This document shows, piece after piece, positions 23,036 to 35,205 of a stretch of DNA of 64,000 bases (position 1 is its first letter; the number at the start of each line of letters is the position of its first letter). The translations under genes and the position numbers were made by a program. Below the pieces are notes generated by a model. The model saw only the letters and a list, made by a program, of their open reading frames with translations. It was not told the origin of the DNA and did not search any database. The DNA is from Purshia tridentata (Eukaryota > Streptophyta > Magnoliopsida > Rosales > Rosaceae). The DNA lies in the NCBI GenBank assembly GCA_003254885.1, contig QANT01001577.1:1-64000 (forward strand), written 5' to 3'.

Positions 23036-23555
23036 TAAAATTTGATATACAATAAAACAAAATCAAAAGAGATTGGATTCGTAAAGTGTGAACGTGGAGA
23101 GTTAATTTTTTAACTTAATCGAAGTGTTGTCCTCCATTAATTCCACCCTTAATGCAGAGCTCACTTTTTCCTCCCCTTGCTCAGTTTGTGAACAAGCTGG
23201 ATGATATATTGATTATGTGATGAAATGCGTGTGCGGATCCAAGCTTCTTTCATTGAGACGTGTTCTCAGAATCTCAGCTAGTCATTTACTTTCTACATTT
23301 GTATGCTAATAACGACAAAAGTCGAGACACCACTATGATTAATAAATAAATAACTCGATGATAAACAGGGTTATGAACGTATAAACAGGGTAATGTGACT
23401 AATGTCTCTACTGATGGTAATTCTCATTTGGGCTTTTTGTTTTAGAAAGGACAACAAAGGCATTGCAAGGGCCCTTCATCATCATCAGCTAATTGGATAT
23501 GTCAAATTAAGGCATGAAAGATTAAAAAGAAGTGCTGTAGCCAATCTTTAATAAT

Positions 23556-23742
23556 TTAGTATAGGTTGCCCATGGATCTGCTCCTGTGCTTCCTCCCTGA
23601 GGCGACCAATATTCATGATCACTTGTTTCAATTTGTGAAAGGCATGAACAAGTGCTGCAACTGCAGTTGCATACAGTGTTTTCAAGTAGTCGTAGGAGTT
23701 GGCCACAATGCTCACAAAGCAGATGGTTCAGAAGAGGAGGCA
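23556..23742 (-). pseudogene. Truncated 3' copy of the small membrane-protein gene
   Basis: Reads TICFVSIVANSYDYLKTLYA and continues ATAVAALVHAFHK, matching the last third of the 19510-20094 protein. The Trp codon that precedes TICF in the intact gene is TGA here. No first-half sequence lies on its 5' side (above 23742), and the 5' fragment lies at lower coordinates. The two fragments therefore cannot be one split minus-strand gene. Confidence 0.7.
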
Positions 23743-24199
23743 AGAGTTCCAATACCATTAACAAAACGACCCCAATCAAACCCATTTCAGGTTTGGCATA
23801 ATCTCAAACTTGAACCAAAGAAAAGATGATCCTCAAGGTTTGTAAGTCGCCAATTCACCAAACACTACCCTTCAAAATTCAAATGACTGACAAGAAGAGA
23901 TAAAAGAGTAATATATCTGATGACTGATTTACTCTCAGTAATTAACAAGGAGTTCCAATAAAATATCATTCTTTACAAAATCCTTGCAGTTATGTTACAC
24001 TCTTCAGTTCAACAATTTCTTCTGCGAGCTTATTATGATTGATCATACAAGTCCATCCAAGAATACAGGACATAACTCAAATTTGCATTAACATGTACAA
24101 TTAGAACTCCATGGCTTGGGAAACCTGAGGCATCAGGTCCATGTTAACTCCAACTCCAATGCCCTTATGAATCAGTACGAAAAGGACTGATCTCCCTAC

Positions 24200-27100
24200 T
24201 TATTTTAGATCAGGAACAAGAGAAATACTAGTCGGATATCTTTGCCGTGGTGGACGCCTTGTCCTCTTACCCCAACCTGTTAGACTTGTTTCCTCAGGTC
24301 CCTGCAGCTCCCCACATTTAGGCTGCTGAATCTGAGGCTGGCTAACTGCAGTGGCCACAGTAGTAGAGGGAGCACAATTTCCCAAACGCTTCCTCCCCCT
24401 TCCCCTACCACTCTTGCCGGCGTTTCTGTGTGTCACTCCTGACTGCCAACTGCCACCAGCTGTTCTAATCAACCCTTCAATTATTTGAAGATCCTCAGTC
24501 ACCTCATTTCTTGACAAAGAAGCAAGACCGGGAAGTATATCTCTCTGGAAGTCCTTCCTTTGCCTCCCTTTCCTCGTCTGACCTCTTCGTGGCCTTTTTG
24601 TCAATTCCGCTTCTTCTTTTGGTTTGTCTGAATCCGCAGGCATGTAGGAGTACTGCTCTACCTTGGTTTCCACCAAATTTAATGTCATGTACTCAAAGTA
24701 ATCCATCATATCTGGAAAGGACTCTTCATCACAGGCTGTAGTAGACTTAACCTTTGCCACATTCTCATTCTCAAAATTTTCTTCATGTGAAGAAATTGTT
24801 TCTGCAAACCAAAGAAGGCAGTCACTCACTGAAGCATCGCTTTCCTGACAAGTGGCACTTTCTCCAAGATCATGAGTAGCATTATCCTGCATATCATGAG
24901 CTTGGGATGAAGAGATGGCAACTAGAGCCTCGGCTGCAACCCTGGTAAGATCCTCGTGAGGTGAGTCAAAAAGTTCCTTACATGTGCTCTCCAAAGAATC
25001 TTCCCCAGCTACATCTGTTTCAACTATCACTGGTGCCTCCAAATCTATCCCTGTTTTGGTCTTCATAATTGGAGAACTGGGTGTCATTTGAGTTTCTTCT
25101 TCAGTTATACATCTATTTAAATCTATTTGGTGTCTTGAATCCGCATTGTCATTAGCCAGTCCTTTTTCTAAAACCAGACCCTCTGCTTTCAGTTGCTCTC
25201 TACGCATGTGTGACACGGGATCATGAACCATATTGCTTTTAGCTAACCCAATTTTAATAGAGTTGCCACTGTCAACTATAGAAGTAAGACAATCAGGTTT
25301 GCCATTCTCAGCATCATGGCCACGAATTAACGACGAGGAATCCTGAATAGGACTTTGAGAGAGGACCTTTCTCAAATCTGGTCGGTTAACGAACTTCTTA
25401 GAATAGCTCCACAAGGAATCTATTTTCATCTGATGAGAAGCTTCACTTTCTTTGGAAGACTTGCCATTGCAAAGTGGCATTGCTTCAAGCCAATGCAATC
25501 TTCCTTGTGGGTTTTCTTGGTTCCTCAGCCCATGGAGAGAAAATGTATTTTGTTCACCAGTTACTCCATGCAGATATTTATTCAGAGGCGCAACATCATT
25601 CACATCAATTTCAGACTTCGCATCCACCCTGCGACCTATACTCGAATGGTGCACTCGATGATCATGTTGTGCAAATATTTCAGAAGTAGAATTGTGGTTG
25701 CTGTCTCCATTTTGGAAGCCAAGGGTGATTGAGGGGTGACAAGCCTGTGATTCATTAGCCTCCAACTTGGCACAAAAGAAAACACCATTTTGGTGTGACA
25801 CCTCAGCTTCTAGACAAGGAGTTGACGGTATTGAATTACAATCTACAAGGAATCTGTCCCTGATAAGTTCAGGGCTTTGCTGCAACATGATTGAAGCCCT
25901 ATTAGGTTGTGCTGAGGTATTAAAGAAAGTGTTTCCTTGAGCTGCTATTAAGTTCTGGCTCAATCTACTTGGAGGTTTTGTCAAATTCGGAGATGACTCA
26001 GAAATGGCCACATCAGACTGAGAAGACTTAGCAGATGAATCAGTATTTCTTTCAGAGATCTGAATACCAAAAATTGTACTATTTATCCATTTCTCCGTTT
26101 TATTCTGATCAGAAGAGAAAACCTTAGTTGGCTCATAGGCTTTCCTAGCTTCAGTTACTGATGATTCACACGACTTCTTAGAATCTTGAAGACCAAAGCT
26201 TCCACCAGAAAAACTTCTTGTTTGCTCTGAAATGAAAGCATATCAATCTATTAGTTTAAACTGAAGAAAACAGCAACCCTTTGTAAACTTTGATAGTCTT
26301 GTGCTCTATCAGCAGTAAAGTTAACAACTGGAGGAAGATTGTTTAACTAATTCTCATTGGTTCAGATAAGATTAGTATAAGCAAGCAAGAATCTGAAATT
26401 GTTTAATTCAAACTTGTAAATGAGGTAAAATTGCACAATAATGGAATTCAGACCTTTAATAGGGACTTCAAGTTCCCGCTGGAAATAAAACAAGAAATTA
26501 GATAGCTAGATGCTTACCAGACTTGAGAGTATTTGCTAACCACCCTTTTTGGTTCGTTTCACTCTTTAAATGCAGATTACTAACTCTTCCATCCTTCCCC
26601 ATTTGTGGGTTTTCAGGGAATTTCTTTGCAAAAGGCCAGACTCCTTGATATGCATTTGCACATAAAGCCTGCCTTTCTATCTCCTCTTTGGAGTTGGTGT
26701 CTTTGCCAAAATTAAAAACAGAAGTTGTAGCAGACACTTTATCAATCTGAATGGGTTCATTCAGATTGGTCAAACCATTACTTCTGTTTAAACACAAACC
26801 AGAGCTCAAAGCACTACTGTTATACCCAGATATTTCGCCAATGTGATTAAATAAAATTTTATCTCTTGCCTGAGTAACCTCATGTCTTTTGTTAAGAGGA
26901 CAGTCTTCTGTTCCTGACCCCATGACAACTCCTTCTGGTTCTTCTTCATCACTGATGTATTCATTGGCTGGAAGTTCAAGGTTGAACAATCTTCTCGGAC
27001 GCTTCTTGCCTCTGGAATCCAAAGGTTCACGGTCCTTCAACCTGACTCCACTTTGCCTGGGGCCACCACAGGTTTGCATGGTTTTTCCGATAGAATTACA

Positions 27101-27664
27101 TTGGCTGATACCAGAACTCGATGCAGATGGTCTACCATAATAATCGGAATCAACCACGGGAAAATTAGAAATATGCCAACTCTTTCTGTCATCAGTTTGA
27201 AAGCCAGATGAAAAAAGAGTTGATTGTAATGTCACTGTTGCTTTTGGATGTATGAGTAGTTCTTTGCTTTTGATCTCATTCATCAAGTCCTTTTGTCTTT
27301 CGTAAAGACGATGAAGTTCATTCAGCTGAATGAGAAAATCACACATAAAGATGTTCAAGTATTAGCTAACTACTTTGGGTTCTCAAAATTTGACACTTAA
27401 CCCAAGATATAAAGGTCTTAGAATCTACACCTGATGCCTGAATATGGCGTCGTGCTTCATTATAATATGCCTCAGTTGTTCCTTATTGCCTCCATGAAAT
27501 CCATCCATAACTGCCCTTGCCGGGAACATATCATATTGTTGCCCATTCTTCAAGGTTTTGCTCTCATGGAGTATGGACCAGCTACCATGGTCAACATTGC
27601 TACTTAGATTCTGTATGGAATAATATCCTGGTAGATACATCTTTGACTGTACTTCAGTTCCCAT
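24200..27664 (-). CDS. DUF863 plant protein (nuclear, function unknown)
   Basis: Three coding exons, 27664-27431, 27325-26518 and 26226-24200, give 1022 residues. The N-terminus MGTEVQSKMYLPGYYSIQNL and the block HDAIFRHQLNELHRLYERQK, running into MNEIKSKE, are the hallmark of the DUF863 family; this block should form a coiled coil. Basic clusters such as GKKRPRRLF, KRPRRGQTRKGRQRKD and the tail GKRTRRPPRQR suggest nuclear localisation. The long middle is low-complexity, Ser-rich and acidic. The ATG at 27664 lies two bases inside an exon whose acceptor is at 27667, so an intron sits in the 5' UTR. The GTG often taken as a start at 26011 is internal to exon 3. The molecular role is unknown. 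Confidence 0.88.
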
Positions 27665-28640
27665 TCCTGCAATTAACTCAAGAAACATTGCTAAATTGAC
27701 TTGGATATAGAGAGAAATAATGGACTTAAATTTTACGAATAAGCAAAGAACAGAATACTCAGTATTGCCAAAACAATCAGCCCCACATACATTAGATAAT
27801 TACATACTGCAACTTGAGGCAACTCACAATCACTACTTCCAAATTTTCACAAGATTTGGAGAAAATATATATTTTTGAAGAAGTCATCAATACTAGCTCA
27901 ACCAACTTTCACATCAGAAAATATTAGATGGAGAAAGCAGAAATCTTTGCTCAGCAAATAGAGTAAATCAGCAAGAATTCACTATCCAATTATGCCTATA
28001 AGACACAATTTTGGAAATAGCATTTCATTTTAAGTACATAACCCATAAAAGGAAAAAATTTGGCTATTCAACAAAAGAGAAAAGAGTGTATAAAACCAAT
28101 CACCCAAATCAATGTTAATGTGTGACTGCAGATATTAATTAAATGTTAAAGAGTAACCAAGAAATAAAATAAAGCAGAGAAAAAGAGAGCCGTAGAATCA
28201 AGCACCAGAACCATCAAATTCTAACAAATAATCAAACACCATTAAGACACACAATTGAAAATTACCTCATATGGTTATCCTCCTACAAGCTTTATTAGAG
28301 TTCCCCTATAAATTCACCAAAACTTCCAAAAACTGGCAACGACCTAGAAACCAATTCAGCTCCATCATAATTCACAGCCCCAACACATAAGAGTAAGTGA
28401 ACAAAACTGATAACAACCCAAGAAGACCATGACCCAGAACACAAAGATAACCACCTCGTAGAACCCAAACAAAGAAGTGGGTACTTCTGTAGTGCCATTG
28501 AAGAAGAAACTTAGGTTGTCCCCAGACAAAGGAATATACAGCAGCAATTCAGATCTGCTGGGCCAGAATCTGATGAGAAAATAGAGGGATCCCACATCCC
28601 CAAACAGAGAAGATCTTTTTTCCTACAGAGAAGCAACAGC
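27665..28640 (-). other. 5' UTR intron and leader exon of the DUF863 gene
   Basis: A donor (GAG then GTAATT on the minus strand) ends a noncoding exon at 28266, and the acceptor is at 27667, giving an intron of about 600 bases. The leader probably begins near 28600-28640, where CAACAACAA repeats occur. Confidence 0.55.
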
Positions 28641-30093
28641 AACAACAACAACAACAAATGACTTGTTCAAGAACAAGGACTTCAAATTTGTCAACTTGCG
28701 GTCTGCCATTATTCTATATACCTTGCTTCACCTATGGCTTTTGTTCCAATGATTTTTTTCCCTATTAATTATTACTTTTCTTTTTCTGGGTCTTTGAGGA
28801 TGTGAAAGATATGGGTATTTTTTTTCTTTTCTTTTCTTTTCTTTTTTTCACATTTTCTAGATTCTCTCCACCTTCCATGCTTTTTGGGTACACATATTTA
28901 TATTCGGAAAGTACTTCAAAAGATGGGGACACCTGGGTTTGCTGAAGCAACAACCTAACAGTTTCCGAAAGTGGCTGACCCTTCTTGATTGGATCTTTCT
29001 CGGACTGGTAAAGCGCACGCGCGTATTCTGCGCGTGAAAAATACGTCTCGTAAGTACATCATGTACGAAGATAGGCTTATAGTCTGATAGATTTAGCTTT
29101 GTACGATGACGTTTGATGTCTGAGGTGGTCGGGAGGTTTGTCCACGTGCAGTGAAAGGCGCGTGCGTGGCTTGTATTTTTTTATTTAAGACTTTCCAAAT
29201 ATGAGAAAAGAAAATTGAAATTTGCATTGTAGACCTTGTAGTTTCTATTGCAATTATGCAAAGAAATAGATTCTTTTATTGAATTATTATATTTTTTGTG
29301 TTTGTTTGTTTTGTCCAAATCCGATTGGTTTTATTTCATTATTCCAATACTGCCTCTTCTAGGTCAACTCAAGAGTAGGAACGAACATTATTTGGGGGAT
29401 GAATTTCGTTTTGCATTTTAATTACACGCCAACAAGACATGTATTAAGATAATGTTATTTAAATTAGTGACTAATACAAATAATTGACTATCACCATGGG
29501 TTGTTACTTGTTATCTATGGCAATTATTCATTTATGCTTTTAGAAGCTTTTTCCCATTTTCTTTTGGTCCGAGGGATCAGAATAATATTGCCTAATCACA
29601 ATTCTTAAGTAATATTTGTCATATTTGATGATACATTTAATATTGTTAGATGAGTAATATTATTTGTATACATTCCTTTAATTATATTAATTGACCACTT
29701 ATAAGACAGTTGATGTGATAATGTCATGTCAATTAATAAAATAAATTAACATAATTTTAAATTTTAATATATACATATATATATATATATCTACCATTAA
29801 TTAGCCTTAAATTGAAAATTCAAGACACATCATTAATTCAACGGGATAGCATATCACCACTCACCCAATTACTTGGTTTTTTATTTTTGTTATATTTGCC
29901 AAAGAATCACATAATCAATTCGTAACATCATTATCAAAAAAAAGTTTCATAGTCTTTTGCTGTAGAGTACATGTACATTAGCAAATTAGTGACTAATACA
30001 AATATTTGAGAATGCGAACCAACTAAACAAGTCCATGGTAACCAGTTGACCACATATTTTACACTCTTAACATTCTGCAACCAGAACCAGATC
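28641..30093. other. Intergenic region
   Basis: No gene seen. It holds TTTTC-type pyrimidine repeats near 28820-28850, an ACGCGCGCG-rich patch near 29016-29035, a CCACGTGC G-box-like site near 29141, and an AT dinucleotide run near 29770-29790. Confidence 0.5.
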
Positions 30094-31100
30094 TCACCAA
30101 ACCTTCCTACGGCCCATAAGCCCAAGGACTTTCTCCCAAAGCCCAACACTCCCAACACTACTCAAATCAATTACAGTTGGGCTACAAGCAGCTACAGTCC
30201 AATACCCAGCCCTTATTTCATTCTTCAACTGCTCTTTCTCCCACCCACAGTACCCATCAAAGAACCTGAAGTCATCAAGCCCAACGATATTCCGCTTCAC
30301 CATTTGAGCCGCACACCCCACACTTTCCTTTGTCCCATAATACAATCCCTTCATCACCTCATCAAAAACACCACTCCTCCCAACCCCATCATCACCCCCT
30401 TTAGGCCTCACCAAGAACATCCCCTCCTCCAAAGGGCCACCAAAAAATAATGGCCTATCAGAGAATGTGCCCGCAACATCTACAGTTGTCGATCTTGTTT
30501 CCTTTATCGACATAAGTGAGGGCCGGTTGAGTATGATGCCGGATGGGCCCAAAGCCCCAGTGGATAACACCAAAATGACTGTGCGTTCGAAAATGTGAAC
30601 CCCATCAAGCTTTTCGGTGGCAAGGAGTAGGCAACCCTTTTCGGGCTCGTGGATTGTGTGAGCCCATTTGTCACCAACAGTGATGGGTTGAGGAGGATGA
30701 TCCACATCCACCGCAGTGTCAAGATCAACAAATGAGGAAGTGGTCTCTTTGGGCCTTGGTGCTTTTTCTGCAGCTACCAGTTTTGCCCTGAATGATCGCC
30801 AATCGGCATCAATGGAAGGTTTGCTGTCATCGTTGAACGGTGGAGATGAATCCATGCGGCAACCTATCATTAGACAGATACCCATTAGCAAATGTAAGAG
30901 GAGTAGGGTAGTATTCCCTGTTTGAAACAAAAGCAATACACCAACTTTCAATTACATGTTATTGAAGATCGAATGGCAACTCTTTTGCAGTGAAATTGAG
31001 CAGAATTTCTAATGGGGGAAGTGAAAATTTTGGGTCTTACTGAGGGGCTGTGTTCTAAGGTTTTGGTGAAGGAATTTGAGGCAAGAAAACAAGCTTCCAT
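30094..31100 (-). CDS. Plastid-targeted AlgH/YqgE-like (DUF179) protein
   Basis: Two exons, 31100-30956 and 30863-30094, separated by a 92-base GT-AG intron; 304 residues. Exon 1 begins MEACFLASNSFTKTLEHSPS and continues Ser/Arg-rich, like a chloroplast transit peptide. The join reads SSITCCRMDSSPPFND. The DUF179 domain includes KGCLLLATEKLDGVHIFERT, GPSGIILNRPS, FFGGPLEEG and FFDGYCGWEKEQLKNEI. A longer unspliced frame starting at 30951 would run into the intron, and I reject it. Bacterial relatives (AlgH/YqgE) lack a firm biochemical function. The Arabidopsis counterpart is At3g29240, from memory, next to the orthologue of the following PPR gene. Confidence 0.87.
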
Positions 31101-31767
31101 GATGGGTTTCTTTCTGCTTAGCTTCTTTGTTATGAGTTTTGATGGCAGATCAACGATTCATATATACAATGAGTGTGGCTAAATGTGCACCACAAGGTGA
31201 TATTTGATCCAATCCCATTATTCCTATCCCATCCCAATCTATGCTGGATGTTCCTTTCTCAGCTTCCAAAGTATGGGCCATTGGATATGACTTTACACAT
31301 GGCACAAAAGGACGAGGACCTTGTCCTTCTTTGTGGGTAATGGGTATCTGATCAATCAAACCCTTTTAAATGACGTGTCATACTCGTACCCAGTTATTTG
31401 TTGAGCGGTTGTTTCCCAAACTCTGAAGCACTAGCTTGTGAGCTGTGAATGATATAACTTCAAAGAACAATCCCATTAAGAATTAAAGTTGGGTTACAAG
31501 CAAATCAGCCAGAGTGATCAGTAACACAGTAAGACATAACAAACTTATATCTCACTGATAAAAAATGAATGGCCTGCGCAATTGTTACAAGTTAATTGCA
31601 TACACCAATACACATAAGCAACAAATCATAAGATCCCCCTTCTATTTATCAACTAGTATATACAACTATAACGGAAAAACATTGGTGAGAAGTTTCTCTC
31701 TGAAATCTTTCCAATTAGGAGGCCTGCACAAGTGTTTCTACACCAAATAAACACCATTTTTGGCAGT
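31101..31767. other. Intergenic region between the DUF179 and PPR genes
   Basis: Both neighbours are on the minus strand. This 0.67 kb holds the DUF179 promoter and the 3' UTR of the PPR gene; no other gene is visible. Confidence 0.5.
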
Positions 31768-33585
31768 TTATTCACCTATTGTATTGGTAATACTCTTTGA
31801 GGACATATCTACTCGCTTCAGGTCTTCACCTAGTCTGCCAATCATCCGATATATTTCATTGGATTTAGGGTGTAATTTATCAAATACTGTAAATTCATGG
31901 ACCTCATCATTCACCTCGATGCTACTAGCCCCTGAAGGTTTCTGGACTCCCGTGCTCCTCATTTGCAGCCTTACATTAGAAACATTTGCCCAATCACCAG
32001 CTGCAGCATAAATATTTGACAACATTGAAAAATTTCCTGGATCTGATGGGTCTAACTCAACCAGGTGATTACGCACCTCCTCTGCCAATTCCAGATCATT
32101 ATGCATCTGGCACGCCCCCAAAAGGGTACCCCATATAATAACATTTGGTTCCATTGGCATGCTATGCACAAGTCTAAAAGCTTCCTTGAGACGCCCCCTG
32201 CGACCCAAAAGGTCAATCATGCAACCATAATGCTCAACCTCTGGTACAATCCCATACTCCCTCTCCATAGTATTGAAGGCATGAAGGCCCTCCTCCACAA
32301 AGCCTGCATGTGTACAAGCACATAAGACACCAATGAAGGTGACTTTATCTGGCTGAAACCCAGCTTCTATCATTCTAGAGAAGAGCTGAAGCGCTTTCTC
32401 ACCATGTCCATGCATGGCTAACCCTTGGAGCATGGCATTCCAAGATACCAAATCTTTCTTTGCAATCCCATCAAAGACTCTATATGCTTCATCCAAGCTA
32501 CCACACTTTGCATACATATCGAGCAATGCATTGGAGACTGGAGTGCTACATTTGAATCTAGTCCTCTCAATTGAGGCATGGACTTTCCTACCCAATCCAA
32601 TCAAACCAGACTCTGCACAAGCAGCCAAGATACTGATAATAGCCCCAACATCAGGCCTCAATCCAGCTTCCTCCATTTGATCGTATAACATAATTGCCTC
32701 CTTCGCATCTCCCTTTTCAGCATACCCAGATATAATGATAGTCCACGGAACCAAGCTCTTGAAAGGCATCTTATCAAACATCATTCTTGCCATGCCCATA
32801 TCCCCTGCTTTGCTATAACCTGAAACCAGAGTCGACCACGAGACAACATTCCTCTGGGGCATCTTCTGAAACAAGTCAAAGGCTTCATTCATTTGCCCGG
32901 CCTTCGCATACCCATCCAATATCGTATTCCAACCAACCGCATCTCTGTCAGGCATTTCATCGAACAAGCGACGAGCTTCACCCAACTCACCCGCTTTTGC
33001 CAACCCACTAATCATAGAATTCCAAGACACATTATCTCTCTCACCCATCACCAAGAACACCTTCTTTGCCTCAATAACACCAAGCAACCCACACTTGGAA
33101 TAAGCATCGATGAGCGAGTTGGGCACAAAGATATCAGAACCAAACCCAAATTTCTCAATGTGGTTATGAATCTTTTGAACCACAGGCAAGCAATTCTTCC
33201 CCAAACACCCTTTCAAAAGAAATGGGTACGTAAAATTATCAGGATAAACCCCATTAAGCTGCATATCAAAGAAAGTAGCAAAAGCCTGCGAGGTCTGAGA
33301 GTTCTGAATGTGAGCTCTGATCAGAGTATTATACAAATGGACATTGGGTTGTTGAATTTGATTGAAAACGTTGACGGCGAGAGCCATTTGGCGACAGAGA
33401 GAGAAGGCAGCAATGAGCTTGGGTGCTGTGTGGAGGTCCTGGTGGAGATTGGCCTTGAGAATTTGGGCGTGGACTTGCTTGATGTGGTTTAGGTTTGTAC
33501 ATCTGTGGAGGTCTGAGAGCTTTTGGTCTAAGAGTCTTCGTGTGGAAACCCATGATGGGGATCGAGATGGGAAGCACATTTGCAT
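31768..33585 (-). CDS. Pentatricopeptide repeat protein, PLS class with E-type tail
   Basis: Intronless, 605 residues. Successive PPR units are visible, including NVHLYNTLIRAHIQ, DNVSWNSMISGLAKAGELGE, DAVGWNTILDGYAKAGQMNE, NVVSWSTLVSGYSKAGDMGM and DLVSWNAMLQGLAMHGHGEK. The C-terminus has the E and E+ features: IIWGTLLGACQMHNDLELAE, NFSMLSNIYAAAGDWANV and GASSIEVNDEVHEFTVFD. There is no DYW domain. PLS-E proteins usually act in C-to-U editing of plastid or mitochondrial RNA; the specific target is unknown. The likely orthologue is At3g29230 (recalled). It appears intact. Confidence 0.93.
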   Translation of the reverse strand: MQMCFPSRSPSWVSTRRLLDQKLSDLHRCTNLNHIKQVHAQILKANLHQDLHTAPKLIAAFSLCRQMALAVNVFNQIQQPNVHLYNTLIRAHIQNSQTSQAFATFFDMQLNGVYPDNFTYPFLLKGCLGKNCLPVVQKIHNHIEKFGFGSDIFVPNSLIDAYSKCGLLGVIEAKKVFLVMGERDNVSWNSMISGLAKAGELGEARRLFDEMPDRDAVGWNTILDGYAKAGQMNEAFDLFQKMPQRNVVSWSTLVSGYSKAGDMGMARMMFDKMPFKSLVPWTIIISGYAEKGDAKEAIMLYDQMEEAGLRPDVGAIISILAACAESGLIGLGRKVHASIERTRFKCSTPVSNALLDMYAKCGSLDEAYRVFDGIAKKDLVSWNAMLQGLAMHGHGEKALQLFSRMIEAGFQPDKVTFIGVLCACTHAGFVEEGLHAFNTMEREYGIVPEVEHYGCMIDLLGRRGRLKEAFRLVHSMPMEPNVIIWGTLLGACQMHNDLELAEEVRNHLVELDPSDPGNFSMLSNIYAAAGDWANVSNVRLQMRSTGVQKPSGASSIEVNDEVHEFTVFDKLHPKSNEIYRMIGRLGEDLKRVDMSSKSITNTIGE

Positions 33586-34401
33586 GGCGGGAGAGAGAGG
33601 GATTGAAGAAAGGGTAGGCTTAGTTTTGGAGGGTTTTGGTTAACGTTGGAGAAGACATGGCGGTTATTATGGTTTGTGAGAAACTGGGAAATAAATGGTT
33701 AATTAATCTCTATGGCTCGCAGCCTAGGATGTTATTTTGTCTGAGACTGAGACTGAGACTGAGACAGACCTTGCGTTCGTATAGGATAGGAGGAGATTGC
33801 CCAGCGGGCCGAGCCCACTTGTATTCTAAGCCCACAATACAACCAGGCCCTTGCTAAAAGAAGGATGGGCCGAAGCCCGGTTACTTTATGGCCCAAATTA
33901 GTTCAGTTCATTCTCACTCATTGCCTTTTAGAAAACTATCAATAAAGTAATCTTGATTCTTTCATTATTAATTTCTTAACTAAAGCAAAGTGGTAAGCCA
34001 ATAAAATAATAATAAAAAGACAAAAGAATGAAAGCCCATATTATATCTATAAAGAATTTTTGTACCCATAATTGTCTTACAAGTTACAAATTACAATAAT
34101 TATAAAAATAATATAGCAAAGTTCATGACCATTTTTGTTCTTTTGTTATTTAAAACTTTACAGTCTCCAATCTCCATGTGAACAAAATAGTTTACATTCT
34201 CAAATTGTCTTTAAAATATCATTTAAAATGAAGGAAAGAGAAAAAAATTTGAGTGTGAATGTGACGTGGTCACTTAGTGTTATAAAGAGTACTACTAGCA
34301 AGCCTAATTTAGATTCAAAATTTAAATTCCAAATCATGTGTTAGTGGTTCATTGATTCATAGCTCACTTAAAAAATCATTTATTTTATAATACATACATA
34401 T

Positions 34402-34571
34402 GAATACGTGTATTCACATTTAAGAGGTACAACACGAACACATGTATTGACACTTAATAAGTAAAACACGAACACATATAGTGAAACTTAATAAGTACAA
34501 CACGAACACGTATATTGACACTTAATATATACAACAAGAACACGTGTATAGACACTTTGTATCTCAAATTT
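34402..34571. repeat. Minisatellite, five copies of a 34-bp unit
   Basis: Units start at 34402, 34436, 34470, 34504 and 34538, always 34 apart. Each begins GAA(T/C)AC(G/A) and contains a variant of TTGACACTTAATAAGTA. Three of the five carry ACGT, two of them inside ACGTG. The exact spacing and drifted copies indicate a genuine, not very young tandem array. Confidence 0.85.
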
Positions 34572-34831
34572 GGAATTCATATTATTACTAATTACACGTG
34601 TTATAACATGGTTAGATTAATAAACTTATACTTTAAAGATATAGTGTTAATAAATAAATATATATTATAACATCATGAAATAGTATGACAATAATATTAT
34701 ATTTATCACATTTTGTTATTACAGTTTCATATTAATTTACATGACATTTATACGTGGTCACTAAAAATTAAATAAAAAAAACTTAAGAAAAAAAAAAGAA
34801 TAACACATAAAGTGATATAAGAATATATTAA

Positions 34832-35205
34832 GGGTTTTTTACGTAAATACCACATGAACTATAGGGGGTGTGCTTCCGTACCATTCAAACTTTTTTTTAA
34901 CTATTTACCACCTGAAATTAACAATATGTGCCAATTTGGCACCTATAGTTAATTTTTCTATTAAATCATTAACTTTTTTCTCAAATTTTCAAATTTACCC
35001 TCAAGTATAATTAAAAAAAAAACATAAACTTTTTAAGGGCAAATTTGAAAATTTGAGAAAAAAGTTAATAATTTAACAGAAAAATTGATTGTAGGTGCCA
35101 CATTAGCACATATTGATAATTTCATGTAGTAAATAGTAAAAAAAAAATTTAGATGGTACGGAAGTACACCCTTTATAGTCCAAGTGGTATTTACGTAAAA
35201 AAGCC
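34832..35205. mobile_element. Mutator-like MITE with 9-bp target duplication
   Basis: The termini GGGTTTTTTACGTAAATACC and the inverse GGCTTTTTTACGTAAATACC pair, and the pairing continues with mismatches for more than 150 bases, so almost the whole 374-bp element folds back. ATATATTAA occurs directly outside both ends (34823-34831 and 35206-35214). A 9-bp duplication with long inverted repeats is the known signature of Mutator-like elements. There is no transposase. It lies about 500 bases 5' of the chorismate mutase start. Confidence 0.82.

Noticed and set aside
24200-26011. A separate 603-residue protein
   Set aside because: It is the last exon of the DUF863 gene. The frame continues upstream to a splice acceptor at 26227, and its apparent start is not an ATG.
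30094-30951. Single-exon 285-residue frame for the DUF179 protein
   Set aside because: Its first 30 residues are intron-derived; an upstream exon with a proper transit peptide splices in frame.
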